Below are positions 52,204 through 61,763 of a stretch of 64,000 nucleotides of DNA, piece after piece (within the stretch, counting starts at the first letter, position 1; the number at the start of each line of letters is the position of its first letter). Source of the DNA: JAAYAO01 sp051133435 (GTDB taxonomy: Bacteria; Actinomycetota; Actinomycetes; Propionibacteriales; Propionibacteriaceae). The notes under the pieces are model-generated. The model was given only the letters and a program-made list of their open reading frames with translations, was not told the origin of the DNA and did not search any database. Where the stretch lies: assembly GCF_051133435.1 (NCBI RefSeq), contig NZ_JBPGNY010000001.1, forward strand, positions 936,550-1,000,549, written 5' to 3'. Both the position numbers and the translations under genes were made by a program.

Positions 52204-53511
52204 ATGGCAGTACCGAAACCCGGGCCCAGTGCCTCCGGCCCCACACCGGAGTTGTCGGCCGAAGCCGATCAGTGCATCCGCGACGTGCTCCGGGGTGAGG
52301 CCCGCGCCGACCGTTCGGCCTATCCCCCGGTGGTCATCGGCAGCGATGACGTGCCCTTCCGGCCCAGGGAGTTGATGGAGCGCTATCTCGCGACGCTTCC
52401 CGATGGCGACTTCCCGTACGACGAGGCCGTGCAGTTCTGTGATGCTCTGCGCAAGCTGAGTCGATGGGCTGAGATCGAAACACCCCTCGAGGAGTTCGCC
52501 AAGGCGAGCATCCGGGTTGACGACTCCGGTGCCGAGCCGGATGAGTCACTTCTCCGTTTCGCCTGCCACGTGGCGGTGTGTTTCACGGTGTACGGGGAGA
52601 GCTTCAGTGTTGTGACCACCGATCGTCTGTTGGCGCTTGTCTCGCGCTTTCGTCCCGACATGGTCAAGGAGCTGAAGAAGAACGGCACGGGACGGCTCCC
52701 TGCCGACCTGCAGAACCACACCTCGAGCCTGATCACCGCCACTGCCAACGATGCCTTCGGCGAGGTGCGGATCAACCTCAAGGGCACGAGCCGTGAGCAC
52801 TATGCCGAAGCACTGAACCACCTGTGCCGTCTGCTCGAACACCCGCAGTTTCCACAGAGCTATTCCGTTGCGGTGCGCGGTGGCGAGAAGACCGTGCTGC
52901 CGATCGCGGGATTGCCGAAGAAGCCCATCCATCACCTGATCGCCGGGGCCGCGCAATGGGAGTTGCATGCAGAACTTGAGCGCTACGCCCGGTTGGCGAT
53001 GCGCGAGTACGCCGAGTACACCAACTTCGGTGATGAACTCGTGGTACTTCCCGGCTCGTTCGCCGTCTTCGCGCTCGGGATGACGGACGAGCAGTGGTGG
53101 CCGTTGGTCAACGACTACTTCGCGCTGTGCGACGACGAACACTCCTCGGTGCAGCAGAAGTTCCTTCATGCCTTCATCAAGAAGTTCGGTTTCACAGCAC
53201 TGACCGTGCCCATCTTCATCCGTGGTGTGGTCTCGACAGAGGACTTCCGGGCCGCGAAGGAGTTCCCCGAGCTGGTCGCCAACCCGGCCAGCCTCGATGC
53301 GCTGATCGCGGTCAAGGCACACGTCGAAGATCTGGTGAGCGCTGATGACCTCGACGACTTCGACGACGAGGACGCGGACCTCGGCCACTGGGTATGGCAC
53401 GAAATGATCACTCCCGCCATCTGGGGCACGGCGGCCAAGAAACACGGCGCGAAGGTTCTTGCTTCGGCTCCGGAGGACCTGATCGACAGATACCAGCAGG
53501 TGTTTGCCTGA
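52204..53511 (+). CDS. Unrecognised soluble protein, 435 residues
   Basis: No family was recognised. It is a soluble, apparently cytoplasmic protein with no signal peptide or membrane segment. Notable stretches are the central VAVRGGEKTVLPIAGLPKKPIHHLIAGAAQWEL, a probable alpha-helical region around LERYARLAMREYAEYTNFGDEL, and an acidic run near residues 380-400 (DDLDDFDDEDADLGHW). ATG 52204 is preferred over 52195 because AAGGA then has the proper 8-base spacing. Third-position GC is somewhat lower than in the neighbours, which suggests a different history. It stands alone between the iron operon and the lyase gene. Confidence 0.72.
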   Translation: MAVPKPGPSASGPTPELSAEADQCIRDVLRGEARADRSAYPPVVIGSDDVPFRPRELMERYLATLPDGDFPYDEAVQFCDALRKLSRWAEIETPLEEFAKASIRVDDSGAEPDESLLRFACHVAVCFTVYGESFSVVTTDRLLALVSRFRPDMVKELKKNGTGRLPADLQNHTSSLITATANDAFGEVRINLKGTSREHYAEALNHLCRLLEHPQFPQSYSVAVRGGEKTVLPIAGLPKKPIHHLIAGAAQWELHAELERYARLAMREYAEYTNFGDELVVLPGSFAVFALGMTDEQWWPLVNDYFALCDDEHSSVQQKFLHAFIKKFGFTALTVPIFIRGVVSTEDFRAAKEFPELVANPASLDALIAVKAHVEDLVSADDLDDFDDEDADLGHWVWHEMITPAIWGTAAKKHGAKVLASAPEDLIDRYQQVFA

Positions 53512-53695
53512 TCCGCATGGCCGACGCCACTCGGAGGGGTGACGCCACGGCCGGGCAGTGCGTGTTGGCCCACTACCGCGCCGGTGTGATCTTGCTCGCT
53601 CCGACGCCGGTTCGGACCCGCCGACCGTGCCCGTCCCCGCGGCCTACACTGCCAACGATGGGCGGGAACGGCCCGCCCGAAGCGCAAGTGAGTGG

Positions 53696-55144
53696 ATGAT
53701 GGCCGTCAAGTTCTACGCGGGCGAACAACTGCCGCTGGAGATGCACAAGGTGCGGATTGTGCAGAAGCTGACCCTGCCGCCGATCGAGGAGCGACTGACC
53801 GCCCTCACCGAGGCCGGCAACAACACCTTCCTGCTGCAGAACGCCGACGTTTTCCTCGACATGCTCACCGATTCGGGCGTCAACGCGATGAGCGATCGAC
53901 AGCAGGCCGCGATGCTCACCGCGGACGATTCCTACGCCGGCTCCGCCACCTTCACCCGGCTGGCCGCCACCATCGAGGAGATCTTCGGTACGCCCTACTT
54001 CCTGCCCGCCCATCAGGGCCGGGCCTGCGAGAACATCATCGCCCACGCCTGGGTGCGCGAGGGCTCGGTGGTGCCGATGAACTACCACTTCACCACCACC
54101 AAATCGCACATCACGATGCGCGGCGGCCGGGTCGAGGAGGTGATCGCCGAGGCCGGTCTGCGGGTCGAATCCGACGACCGGTTCAAGGGCGATGTCGACC
54201 TCGACAAACTCGCCGCGCTGATCGAACAGGTCGGTGCCGAGAACATCCCCTTCGTCCGGATGGAGGCCGGCACCAACCTGATCGGTGGGCAGCCGGTGTC
54301 GTTGGCGAACTTCCGCGCGGTCGGTGAACTCTGCCGCCGGCACGGGCTGCGCTATGTGTTGGACGCCTCGCTGCTGCAGGACAACCTGCACTTCATCGCC
54401 TCCTGCGAGGAGGGGTGGACCGACGCGTCGATCGCCGAGATCACCCGGGCGATCTGTGACGAGTTCGACCTGATCTACTTCTCGGGCCGCAAGCTCGGGT
54501 TCGGTCGCGGTGGCGGCATCATCACCCGGTCGAAGGAGCTGTACCAGGAACTGCGCGGGCTGGTGCCGCTGTTCGAAGGGTTCCTCACCTACGGCGGGAT
54601 GTCGGTGCGCGAGATGGAAGCGCTCGCGATCGGGCTGGAGGAAACGATGGACCCCGAGGTGATCAACCAGGGTCCGGAGTTCATCGCCCACATGGCCAAG
54701 GAACTGCTGGCCCGCGACGTGCCGATCGTCACCCCGCCCGGCGGGCTCGGCGTGCACATCGACGCCGGACGTTTCATTCCCCAGGTACCCCAGGAGCAGT
54801 ACCCGTCCGGCGCCTTGGCCGCCGCGGTGTACCTGACCAGCGGGGTGCGCGGGATGGAGCGCGGCACGCTCTCGGAGCAGCGCGAACCGGACGGTTCGGA
54901 GCGCCTGGCCGACATGGAGTTGTTGCGGCTGGCCGTGCCGCGGCGGGTGTTCACGCTCTCGCAGTTGTCCTACGCCGTCGACCGGATTGCCTGGCTGCAC
55001 GAGAATCGCGAGCTGATCGGTGGCCTGGAGTTCACCGATGAGCCGGAGATCCTGCGGTTCTTCTACGGACGGTTGGCGCCGATCGGCGAGTGGCAGCATG
55101 ACCTGGTGGCGGCCTTCCGCCGCGACTTCGGCGACTCCTTGTGA
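53696..55144 (+). CDS. Tryptophanase/tyrosine phenol-lyase family PLP lyase
   Basis: 482 residues. The family blocks GNNTFLLQNADVFLDMLTDSGVNAMSDRQ and SYAGSATFTRL are clear, as is LPAHQGRACENI. The PLP lysine is probably K266 in YFSGRKLGFGRGGG; the usual SxKKD is changed to GRKLG. Asp223 (VLDASLLQDN) would pair with the pyridine ring. Known members cleave Trp to indole or Tyr to phenol plus pyruvate and ammonia. The altered active-site surroundings mean the substrate cannot be assigned. ATG 53696 or 53699 (one codon later) is the start. It is preceded by a weak ribosome site. Confidence 0.85.
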   Translation: MMAVKFYAGEQLPLEMHKVRIVQKLTLPPIEERLTALTEAGNNTFLLQNADVFLDMLTDSGVNAMSDRQQAAMLTADDSYAGSATFTRLAATIEEIFGTPYFLPAHQGRACENIIAHAWVREGSVVPMNYHFTTTKSHITMRGGRVEEVIAEAGLRVESDDRFKGDVDLDKLAALIEQVGAENIPFVRMEAGTNLIGGQPVSLANFRAVGELCRRHGLRYVLDASLLQDNLHFIASCEEGWTDASIAEITRAICDEFDLIYFSGRKLGFGRGGGIITRSKELYQELRGLVPLFEGFLTYGGMSVREMEALAIGLEETMDPEVINQGPEFIAHMAKELLARDVPIVTPPGGLGVHIDAGRFIPQVPQEQYPSGALAAAVYLTSGVRGMERGTLSEQREPDGSERLADMELLRLAVPRRVFTLSQLSYAVDRIAWLHENRELIGGLEFTDEPEILRFFYGRLAPIGEWQHDLVAAFRRDFGDSL

Positions 55145-55262
55145 CCGCTGCCTCTTCGGACCGCGCGCACTTTCGACCGCACGCTTCCTTGACCACGTGC
55201 GCCCGCCCTGTGGCACCGTAGGCTGACGCCGTCCGATACCCGCGACGCCCGAGGAGCGCGAT

Positions 55263-55928
55263 ATGGCCCACCCACCACCGGGGTCACCCGCCTGGCCGCC
55301 GGCTTCGGGCTGGTCCGGCCAGCAGCCACCGCCGGACCCATATCGGCCGGGTGGTTTTCAACCCGCCGGCGCCCCGCCACCTCCCCCTGGTCACCCACAG
55401 CACGGCCATCCGCAGTACCCGGGCCATCCGCAGCCGATGGGCCCGCAGCAGCAGCCGCCGCATCAGGGACCACCCGCCGAACCCGTCCACGACTGGACGC
55501 TGGGCCCCTCGGCGATCCCGGGCGCAGTGCTGGCCCAACTCGGTGTGGTGGTCTCGGTGATCGGCTTGCTGGCCCCGTGGTGGAGCAAACCGGCCCGGTC
55601 GTACAACGGCATCGGGCACGTCGAATACCTGATGGGCTTCAACCCGTTCCTGGGCGGGCTGTTGATGGTCGGCATCGTGGTCAGCGGAATCTGCGCCTTC
55701 CTGGTGCTGACGGCCACGATCCTGTTCCTGGCCCAGAAGTCGCCCGGCTACAAGGCGATGGCGCTGGTTCCGGCGATCATCGGCCTGCTGATCGGCATGA
55801 TCATCCCGCTCTACTTCGTCCTCGACGGCAGCGGGCACATGGCGGGCCCGGCCACTTGGGCTTATGGTTTCGCCTTCGTGTTGTGCATCATCGGCGCGGC
55901 GATGCTGACCCGTCGTCCGGCCCTCTGA
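55263..55928 (+). CDS. Proline-rich-tailed integral membrane protein
   Basis: 221 residues. The first 75 are Pro/Gly/Gln/His-rich (PPPPPGHPQHGHPQYPGHPQ), a low-complexity cytoplasmic tail common in actinobacterial membrane proteins. Four hydrophobic segments follow (about 85-105, 130-165, 170-195, 200-216). Function unknown. It starts 118 bases after the lyase and is convergent with the HIT gene. Confidence 0.8.
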   Translation: MAHPPPGSPAWPPASGWSGQQPPPDPYRPGGFQPAGAPPPPPGHPQHGHPQYPGHPQPMGPQQQPPHQGPPAEPVHDWTLGPSAIPGAVLAQLGVVVSVIGLLAPWWSKPARSYNGIGHVEYLMGFNPFLGGLLMVGIVVSGICAFLVLTATILFLAQKSPGYKAMALVPAIIGLLIGMIIPLYFVLDGSGHMAGPATWAYGFAFVLCIIGAAMLTRRPAL

Positions 55929-55953
55929 TTGCACCTGGTGGTTCGGGGGCCGG

Positions 55954-56367
55954 TCAGCCGGCTTGCAGTCGCTCGATCGCGGCGGTGAGTTCCTGCTGGG
56001 CCCGGTCGAATTCCTCGTCGTTGAGGCTCACCTGGGCCGAGGGGGCCAACTGGAAACCACTCATGTCGTCGGCACCGAAGACGTGAATGTGCAGGTGCGG
56101 CACCTCGAAGCCCGCGACCAGCGTGCCGACCCGGGACGCACCGGTGACCTGCTGCATCGCCTTGCCGACCAGCAGCGCCACATCGCTCAGGTGGGCCCAC
56201 AGTTCGGGGTCACAATCGACCCAGTGGTCGACCTCCTCGACCGGCACCACCAAGGTGTGCCCGTAGGCCACCGGGCCGATGGACAGGAATGCAACCACCT
56301 TGTCGTCGCGGTACACGAATCGTCCGGGCAGTTCGCCGTTGATGATCTTGGTGAAGACAGTAGCCAT
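55954..56367 (-). CDS. HIT-family nucleotide hydrolase
   Basis: 137 residues. The histidine triad is HLHIHVFG (HxHxH), preceded by GELPGRFVYRDDKVVAFLSIGPVAYGHTLVVPVEEVDHW. These small enzymes hydrolyse purine nucleotide phosphoramidates or dinucleotides. It is downstream of the ABC permease gene on the same strand, separated by the inverted repeat at 56416-56489, so it may have its own promoter. Confidence 0.92.
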   Translation of the reverse strand: MATVFTKIINGELPGRFVYRDDKVVAFLSIGPVAYGHTLVVPVEEVDHWVDCDPELWAHLSDVALLVGKAMQQVTGASRVGTLVAGFEVPHLHIHVFGADDMSGFQLAPSAQVSLNDEEFDRAQQELTAAIERLQAG

Positions 56368-56415
56368 GCAGCCAGCCTATCGGCGGCCCGACCTGGAGCC
56401 GAGGTGTGCGGGGGT

Positions 56416-56489
56416 ACCAAAACCCCCAACTCAGCCCCGCGATCTGCCCGCTTCGGGCCGGATTCGTTGGGTGAGTTGGGGGTTTTGGT
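56416..56489. terminator. Perfect 18-bp inverted repeat, probable terminator
   Basis: ACCAAAACCCCCAACTCA (56416-56433) and its exact reverse complement (56472-56489) flank a 38-base GC-rich loop. It sits directly after the permease stop at 56490 and before the HIT start. The long perfect arms are unusual for a simple terminator; a palindromic repeat element is the alternative. Confidence 0.65.
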
Positions 56490-59039
56490 TCACTCGGCCG
56501 CCAGTGCGACCACCGGTGGTACCCGGATCGCCGAGTTGGCCGGGGCCACCGAGGCGATCAGCCCGGCAAGTACCCCGATCACCACGGCACCGAGGGTGAT
56601 CAGCGGCGCCACCCCGGGAGTGAACGCGCCGGTGAATCCGAGCAGCACCGCCGCGCCGGCCCACCCGTAGATCAGACCGAGCACGATGCCGACCACCGCG
56701 CCGGTGAGCGCGAGCAGTACCCCTTCGACGGCCAGGGTTCCGCGCAACTGCCCCTTGGTCACCCCCACCGCCCGCAGCACCGCGTGCTCCCGGCGACGTT
56801 CGATCACCGACAGGCTGAGGGTGTTGGCGATCCCAACCAGAGCGATCACCACCGACACCGCCAACAGACCGAGCACCACGGCCAACAGGGCGTCGATCAC
56901 CTGCTCGAAGGATTTGCGGGCCTGGGCCGGGGAGGACACCGCGTATCCGCCCTCGGGGTCGGCCTGGTTCGCCACTTCGGTGATCTGGTCGACGGTCTCG
57001 TCGAGATCGGCCTTGTCGTTCACCGCAATCAACAAACCGGTCATCCGGGGCTCGGTGACCTTGGCCAGGGTTTCGGGCAGCACCACGATCGCCGGAACTC
57101 GGGACACGACCCGTACGGTCACCGGCGTGGATCGTCCGTCATCGTCCACGAGCTGCAGGGCGTCACCGTCGCCCCAGGTCTGGTCACGGGCAACCGTCTC
57201 GGGCACCGCCACCTCACCCGGCCGCAGGTCGGCGATCCGATCGGCGCCGAAGACCACGCCTTGAGCCTTCTTCACATCGAGGGCGTTCACGCTGCCGTAG
57301 TAGTTGTCGGCGCCGGGGTCGGCCAGGCTCGCCTGGCTGGTGCTGACCGGAACAATCCCGTCGACACCGGGCACGGCGGCAATCTCGCGTTGCACCTGCT
57401 CGGGAACTTCCGCACCGTTCAGGTTTTCGGCCACCACATCGGCGGGAAACTGCTGCCCCAACATTTCGCCCATCGTGGCGCGGGCCGAGGCCGCCCCGGT
57501 GGCCATCAACCCCACCAGGGTCACCCCGATCACCAGGGCCGAGGTGGTGGTGGCGGTCCGGCGCGGATTGCGCACGGCATTGGCGGTGGCCAGCCGGACG
57601 GTGGCCTTGGTGTTTCTGCCGACCATCAGTTCGAGCAGCCGACCCAGCGCTGTGGTGACCGGCGGCACCACGTACACCGCCCCGACCAGGACGCCGATCA
57701 GCGACAACAGGCCACCGAGCATGCCGGTGAACAGCATCACCCCGAGCACCGTGGACGCCTGAAAATCGTCCGGATCGGACAGCAACGACACCGCCACGGC
57801 TGAGACGAGCAGGACACCACCGCCGACGATCAACAGCAGCGACACCACCAGCCGGGCCTTACTGCTGCTGCGCACCGGCTCGACCACGGTCGGACGCAGG
57901 GCTGCGATCGGGCTGACCCGGGTGGCGGCCCTGGCCGGACCGCTGGCGGCCACCAAGGTCACCGCCACCCCGACCAGCACCGGAATGATCAGCGTCCACG
58001 GCGTGATGTCGGCGATCCTGGGTACCGCCAGCCCGAGATTGCGGCTCTCCAGGAACCACCCGACGAGTTGCCCCAAACCCAGCCCGGCCAGGGCTCCCAA
58101 CAGGGAGGCCAGCAGACCGAGGATCAGAGCCTCGAGCAACACCGTGCCGCGCACTTGCCCCTTCGAGGCCCCCACACATCGCAGCATTGCCAGGTTGCGG
58201 GTGCGTTGGGCGACGAGCACCTCGAAGGTGTTCGCGATCACCAGCCCGGCCACGATGATGGCCAGGGCCGCGAAACCGAGCCCGAACCACATCAGGCTGT
58301 TGGCGTTGCCCACCGCATCCCGCACGAACTGGTCGGTGTACTCCTCGGCGGTGCGCACCACGAAATCATCGGCCACGGCGGCCGGGATGGCGGCCCACAC
58401 CTGACCCACCACGGCGTCCGGGTCACCGTCGGTGTAGATCAGGAATTGGCTGATCGACCAGCCCCAATCGGTGCGGCGTTGCTGGTCGACCACCATCTCC
58501 TTCGAGCCGAAGATCACCTCACTGCTGCTCCGCAACGGGGCATCGATCGTCCCGACGATCTCGACAGTGCGATCGGCCTTGGGTTCTCCGGCGGAGTTGC
58601 GCAAGGTCAGGCTGTCACCCAACTGCAGACCGATTCGTTCGGCCAGTTGTTCCGAAATCACCACGCCGTCGCCGGTGGGCAGGGTGCCGGCGGAAAGCTC
58701 CTGGTTGGGTGGGATATTGCGCAGTTCGGCGTAGCGTTCCTGATCTCCGCTGCCGAACAGTACGGGCAGCGAATGCACTTCGTGGACGTCGGTCACCCCG
58801 GGCACCTTGGAGATGGCTGCAGTGATGTCCGAGGACGCGCCCGACTCGGGGCCGCCGACATCGATGATGATGTCCGCGCCCTCGAGTTCGGCCATCGCGA
58901 TCTCGCGCGCGGTGGCTTCGATCACCTCGGTCGACAAGATGGTGGCCGCGATGAAGGCCGTGCCGAGTACGACAGCCAGGCCGGCCGCCACCAAGCGGGT
59001 GATCGAGTTGCGCATTTGACGGCGGGTGTGGCGCCACAT
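56490..59039 (-). CDS. MacB/FtsX-type ABC transporter permease
   Basis: 849 residues. The layout is an N-terminal membrane segment, a large extracytoplasmic MacB periplasmic-core-like domain (about 40-260), a block of three membrane segments with FtsX motif (AGLVIANTFEVLVAQRTRNLAMLRCVGASKGQV), and a repeat of the whole arrangement (VVIALVGIANTLSLSVIERRREHAVLRAVGVTKGQL). This duplicated form is usual in actinobacteria. ATG 59039 lies one base after the ATPase stop. The pair probably moves lipids or peptides out of the membrane; the substrate is unknown. Confidence 0.9.
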   Translation of the reverse strand: MWRHTRRQMRNSITRLVAAGLAVVLGTAFIAATILSTEVIEATAREIAMAELEGADIIIDVGGPESGASSDITAAISKVPGVTDVHEVHSLPVLFGSGDQERYAELRNIPPNQELSAGTLPTGDGVVISEQLAERIGLQLGDSLTLRNSAGEPKADRTVEIVGTIDAPLRSSSEVIFGSKEMVVDQQRRTDWGWSISQFLIYTDGDPDAVVGQVWAAIPAAVADDFVVRTAEEYTDQFVRDAVGNANSLMWFGLGFAALAIIVAGLVIANTFEVLVAQRTRNLAMLRCVGASKGQVRGTVLLEALILGLLASLLGALAGLGLGQLVGWFLESRNLGLAVPRIADITPWTLIIPVLVGVAVTLVAASGPARAATRVSPIAALRPTVVEPVRSSSKARLVVSLLLIVGGGVLLVSAVAVSLLSDPDDFQASTVLGVMLFTGMLGGLLSLIGVLVGAVYVVPPVTTALGRLLELMVGRNTKATVRLATANAVRNPRRTATTTSALVIGVTLVGLMATGAASARATMGEMLGQQFPADVVAENLNGAEVPEQVQREIAAVPGVDGIVPVSTSQASLADPGADNYYGSVNALDVKKAQGVVFGADRIADLRPGEVAVPETVARDQTWGDGDALQLVDDDGRSTPVTVRVVSRVPAIVVLPETLAKVTEPRMTGLLIAVNDKADLDETVDQITEVANQADPEGGYAVSSPAQARKSFEQVIDALLAVVLGLLAVSVVIALVGIANTLSLSVIERRREHAVLRAVGVTKGQLRGTLAVEGVLLALTGAVVGIVLGLIYGWAGAAVLLGFTGAFTPGVAPLITLGAVVIGVLAGLIASVAPANSAIRVPPVVALAAE

Positions 59040-59040
59040 C

Positions 59041-59796
59041 TCAGGCCACCCCTTCGAAGGAACGCAGGGCGTCGAGGCCGGCCAGCACCGAGTCGGGGGT
59101 GGGGTCGGTGATGTCACCGGCCACCCGTCCGTCGGCCAGCAGCACCACCCGATCGGCATAGGCCGCAGCGGAGGGATCATGGGTGACCATCACCACGGTT
59201 TGGCCGAGCTCGCGCACCGAGGTGCGCAGGAAGCTCAGGATCTGCGCCCCGGAGCGGGAGTCCAGATTGCCGGTGGGCTCGTCGGCGAAGACCACATCGG
59301 GTTTGGTGATCAGCGCCCGGGCGATCGCCACCCGCTGCTGTTGACCGCCGGAAAGCTCGGACGGCAGATGTGTCAGCCGGTCGCCGAGTTGCAGCACCGA
59401 AATGAGTTGGTCGAACCAGTCCCGGTCGGCCTTGCGTCCGGCCAACTCCAGCGGCAGCAGGATGTTCTGCTCGGCGGTGTACATCGGCAGCAGGTTGAAC
59501 GACTGGAAGATGAAGCCGATGCGTTCGCGGCGCAGCAGGGTGAGGTATTTGTCGGAGGCCCCGGTGAGCAGGGTGTCGCCGAGCACCACCTCACCACTGG
59601 TGACGTCGTCCACGCCGGCCAGGACGTGCAGCAGGGTCGATTTGCCCGAACCGGACGGCCCCATGATCGCGCTGAACATCCGGGCTTCGAAGGCCACGTC
59701 CACGCCGTCGAGGGCGCGCACCTCGGCGTCGCCGGAGCCGTAGATCTTGGTCAGGCCGGCGCCACGCACCGCTGCCCGTGAGAGGTCGGAAGTCAT
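59041..59796 (-). CDS. ABC transporter ATP-binding protein (MacB/LolD type)
   Basis: 251 residues. Walker A GPSGSGKST, the LLRRERIGFIFQSFNLLP stretch typical of LolD/MacB ATPases, signature LSGGQQQR, Walker B VVFADEPTGNLDS and the H-loop VTHD are all intact. ATG 59796 has AAAGGA upstream; ten more codons are open but lie in the spacer. It is encoded with the large permease at 56490-59039 and would drive it. Confidence 0.93.
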   Translation of the reverse strand: MTSDLSRAAVRGAGLTKIYGSGDAEVRALDGVDVAFEARMFSAIMGPSGSGKSTLLHVLAGVDDVTSGEVVLGDTLLTGASDKYLTLLRRERIGFIFQSFNLLPMYTAEQNILLPLELAGRKADRDWFDQLISVLQLGDRLTHLPSELSGGQQQRVAIARALITKPDVVFADEPTGNLDSRSGAQILSFLRTSVRELGQTVVMVTHDPSAAAYADRVVLLADGRVAGDITDPTPDSVLAGLDALRSFEGVA

Positions 59797-60137
59797 CGGA
59801 AGTCCTTTCGCTTCAGCACACCTCACACGCTACGGAGCAGGCTCGCTTCTCGCGTCGGGCCGCGGACGGGACTTGGCGTCATCCCCTGGGTGGAGATGCT
59901 GCTGCGGCGACTTCCACCGCAGGCCTAGATGCCGTCCCCACCCCAGATGGTGCCGGCTTCCACCGCCCGGCCAAGCGGCATCGCACCCCCGGAGTCGGAA
60001 GTCGATCCCGTTAAACGGAAATAATGCCTGCCCCTGATCTCAGCGCCTGTCTAATGACCGGCAAACCATTTCCTCAGGTCAAACCAGCTTCCCCGCGACG
60101 GCCACGCTGGATCCCCCATATTTGGAAGAGGCTCACG
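59797..60137. other. Control region between the ABC export and binding-protein genes
   Basis: 341 bases without a gene. A short perfect palindrome, CCGTT-A-AACGG (60008-60018), followed by AAATAATG, lies about 120 bases upstream of the binding-protein gene and could be an operator/promoter. The DNA shifts to lower GC around 60000. No terminator was identified. Confidence 0.55.
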
Positions 60138-61763
60138 ATGAATCGACAATGGCGTCAACGCACGGTTGTGTCCCTCGTCTCCGCCGCCCTGTTGTTCTCG
60201 ACCGTGTCTTGTGGCACGCGCAGCGAGACTCCTGGCGAGGAGTCCCAACCGGGCTCCGACGCAGGTTCGTGGGACCTGTACAAGGAGGCGTACTACGACT
60301 CTCCTGAAGCGGGTGAGCCCAGAAAAGGCGGGGTCGTCACCTACGCTGACATGACTGAACCGCGCATCCTCGATCCGGCCATGATGCCGTCAGCAGCTCA
60401 AGCGGGTGCCACCGTGCTGGTGGCGATCCATGACCAGTTGGTGCGCTACGACGTTGAATCCGGTGAATATGAGCCACGCGTCGCTGAATCGGTGGTGCCG
60501 AATGATGACGCGACCGAGTGGGTGGTGACGCTGCGGGAAGGTGTCACCTTTTCGGACGGGACACCACTGGACGCGGACGCGGTGGTTTTCAGCGTGGAAC
60601 GCTATCTGCGATTGCGCACAGGAGACGACGGCAGCGTCATTAAAGCAAACCTGGACTCAGTCGAGAAGGTTGATGCTTTGACGGTCAAGTTCGTCCTCAA
60701 GAACCCCTGGCCCATGTTCAAAGCTGAGCTGGCAAAAGGCCTGGGCATGATCGTGCACCCAAAGTCCTCCGACGACCCCCAAAGCTACCGACCAATCGGA
60801 GTTGGGGCCTTTACGCTGGGAGAGTACCGCCCGCAAGAACGGCTCACTCTTGAAGCGAACGACAAGTACTGGGATGGCCGCCCCTATTTGGATGGGATGC
60901 GTTTCGTATGGCTGGGCGACCCGGAAACCATCGTCTCGGCTTTCGAAAAGGGTGATGTGGACGCCTTCATGCTGCAAGACCCGATCCAGTTCGAGAAACT
61001 GCGCGAGAACAACACACCGGGCTTCGTGCAGATCTCTGGACTGGGCCTGGTGGTACTGATCAACGGCGCTGACGATCGACCCGGGAGCAACGAGAAGGTA
61101 CGACGGGCCCTTGCTCACGCCATTGATGAACAGGACTTGAAGAACCGTGCAAACGGGGACGCCGGTGTAGCGAGCAAACGCCTCTTCAGCCCCGCATCCA
61201 AGTGGTACGACGAAGACATCGATGCCACACCTCATGACCCCCAGAAGGCCCGTGAATACTTGGAGGAGGCCAAAGGGGAAGGGTTTGACGGTTCGATCGA
61301 ACTGGTGTCATTGAGCGCTCCATCCATGCGCAGCGAAGCCTTGGCCCTCAAGGCGCAACTTGAATCCGTCGGGTTCTCGGTCGAACAGACCGAACTCCGA
61401 TCGACCGCTGACCTGATCAACACTGTCTATGTCGACAAGAATTTCGATATCTCTCGAAGCGGGCTGAGCATCAGCGACAACAACCCATATGCACAGCTGT
61501 ACGGCAAGTTCCACTCACAATCTCCCTCGAGGTCAATGCCGGCAGATCCCGAGATGGACAAACTCCTCAACGAATTGCGAGATACCCCGATGGAGGATGC
61601 GGGAGAAATCTTGGGAAAGATTGAAGCTCGTTTTCAGGAGACAAGCTCGGCCATCGCCTTGGCGCCACGACCAAGCTATGTCGGATGGCATGAAAAGATC
61701 CAGGGCGTTACGCCCACGAATGATGCACTGAGCGGCTGGGAGAAGGCATGGATCGCGGAATGA
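60138..61763 (+). CDS. Family 5 solute-binding lipoprotein, second copy
   Basis: 541 residues. Signal peptide with lipobox TVSC (C25), then the SBP_bac_5 fold. It aligns along its length with the protein at 30584-32197 (EPRILDPA, VRYDVESGEYEPRVAESV, VRRALAHAID, GMPADPEMDKLL-like ending), so the two are paralogues. It overlaps the arylsulfatase gene by ATGA. GAAGAGG precedes ATG 60138. GC is markedly lower than in the rest of the window. It probably captures the sulfated substrate or product of that sulfatase. No permease is in view. Confidence 0.88.
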   Translation: MNRQWRQRTVVSLVSAALLFSTVSCGTRSETPGEESQPGSDAGSWDLYKEAYYDSPEAGEPRKGGVVTYADMTEPRILDPAMMPSAAQAGATVLVAIHDQLVRYDVESGEYEPRVAESVVPNDDATEWVVTLREGVTFSDGTPLDADAVVFSVERYLRLRTGDDGSVIKANLDSVEKVDALTVKFVLKNPWPMFKAELAKGLGMIVHPKSSDDPQSYRPIGVGAFTLGEYRPQERLTLEANDKYWDGRPYLDGMRFVWLGDPETIVSAFEKGDVDAFMLQDPIQFEKLRENNTPGFVQISGLGLVVLINGADDRPGSNEKVRRALAHAIDEQDLKNRANGDAGVASKRLFSPASKWYDEDIDATPHDPQKAREYLEEAKGEGFDGSIELVSLSAPSMRSEALALKAQLESVGFSVEQTELRSTADLINTVYVDKNFDISRSGLSISDNNPYAQLYGKFHSQSPSRSMPADPEMDKLLNELRDTPMEDAGEILGKIEARFQETSSAIALAPRPSYVGWHEKIQGVTPTNDALSGWEKAWIAE

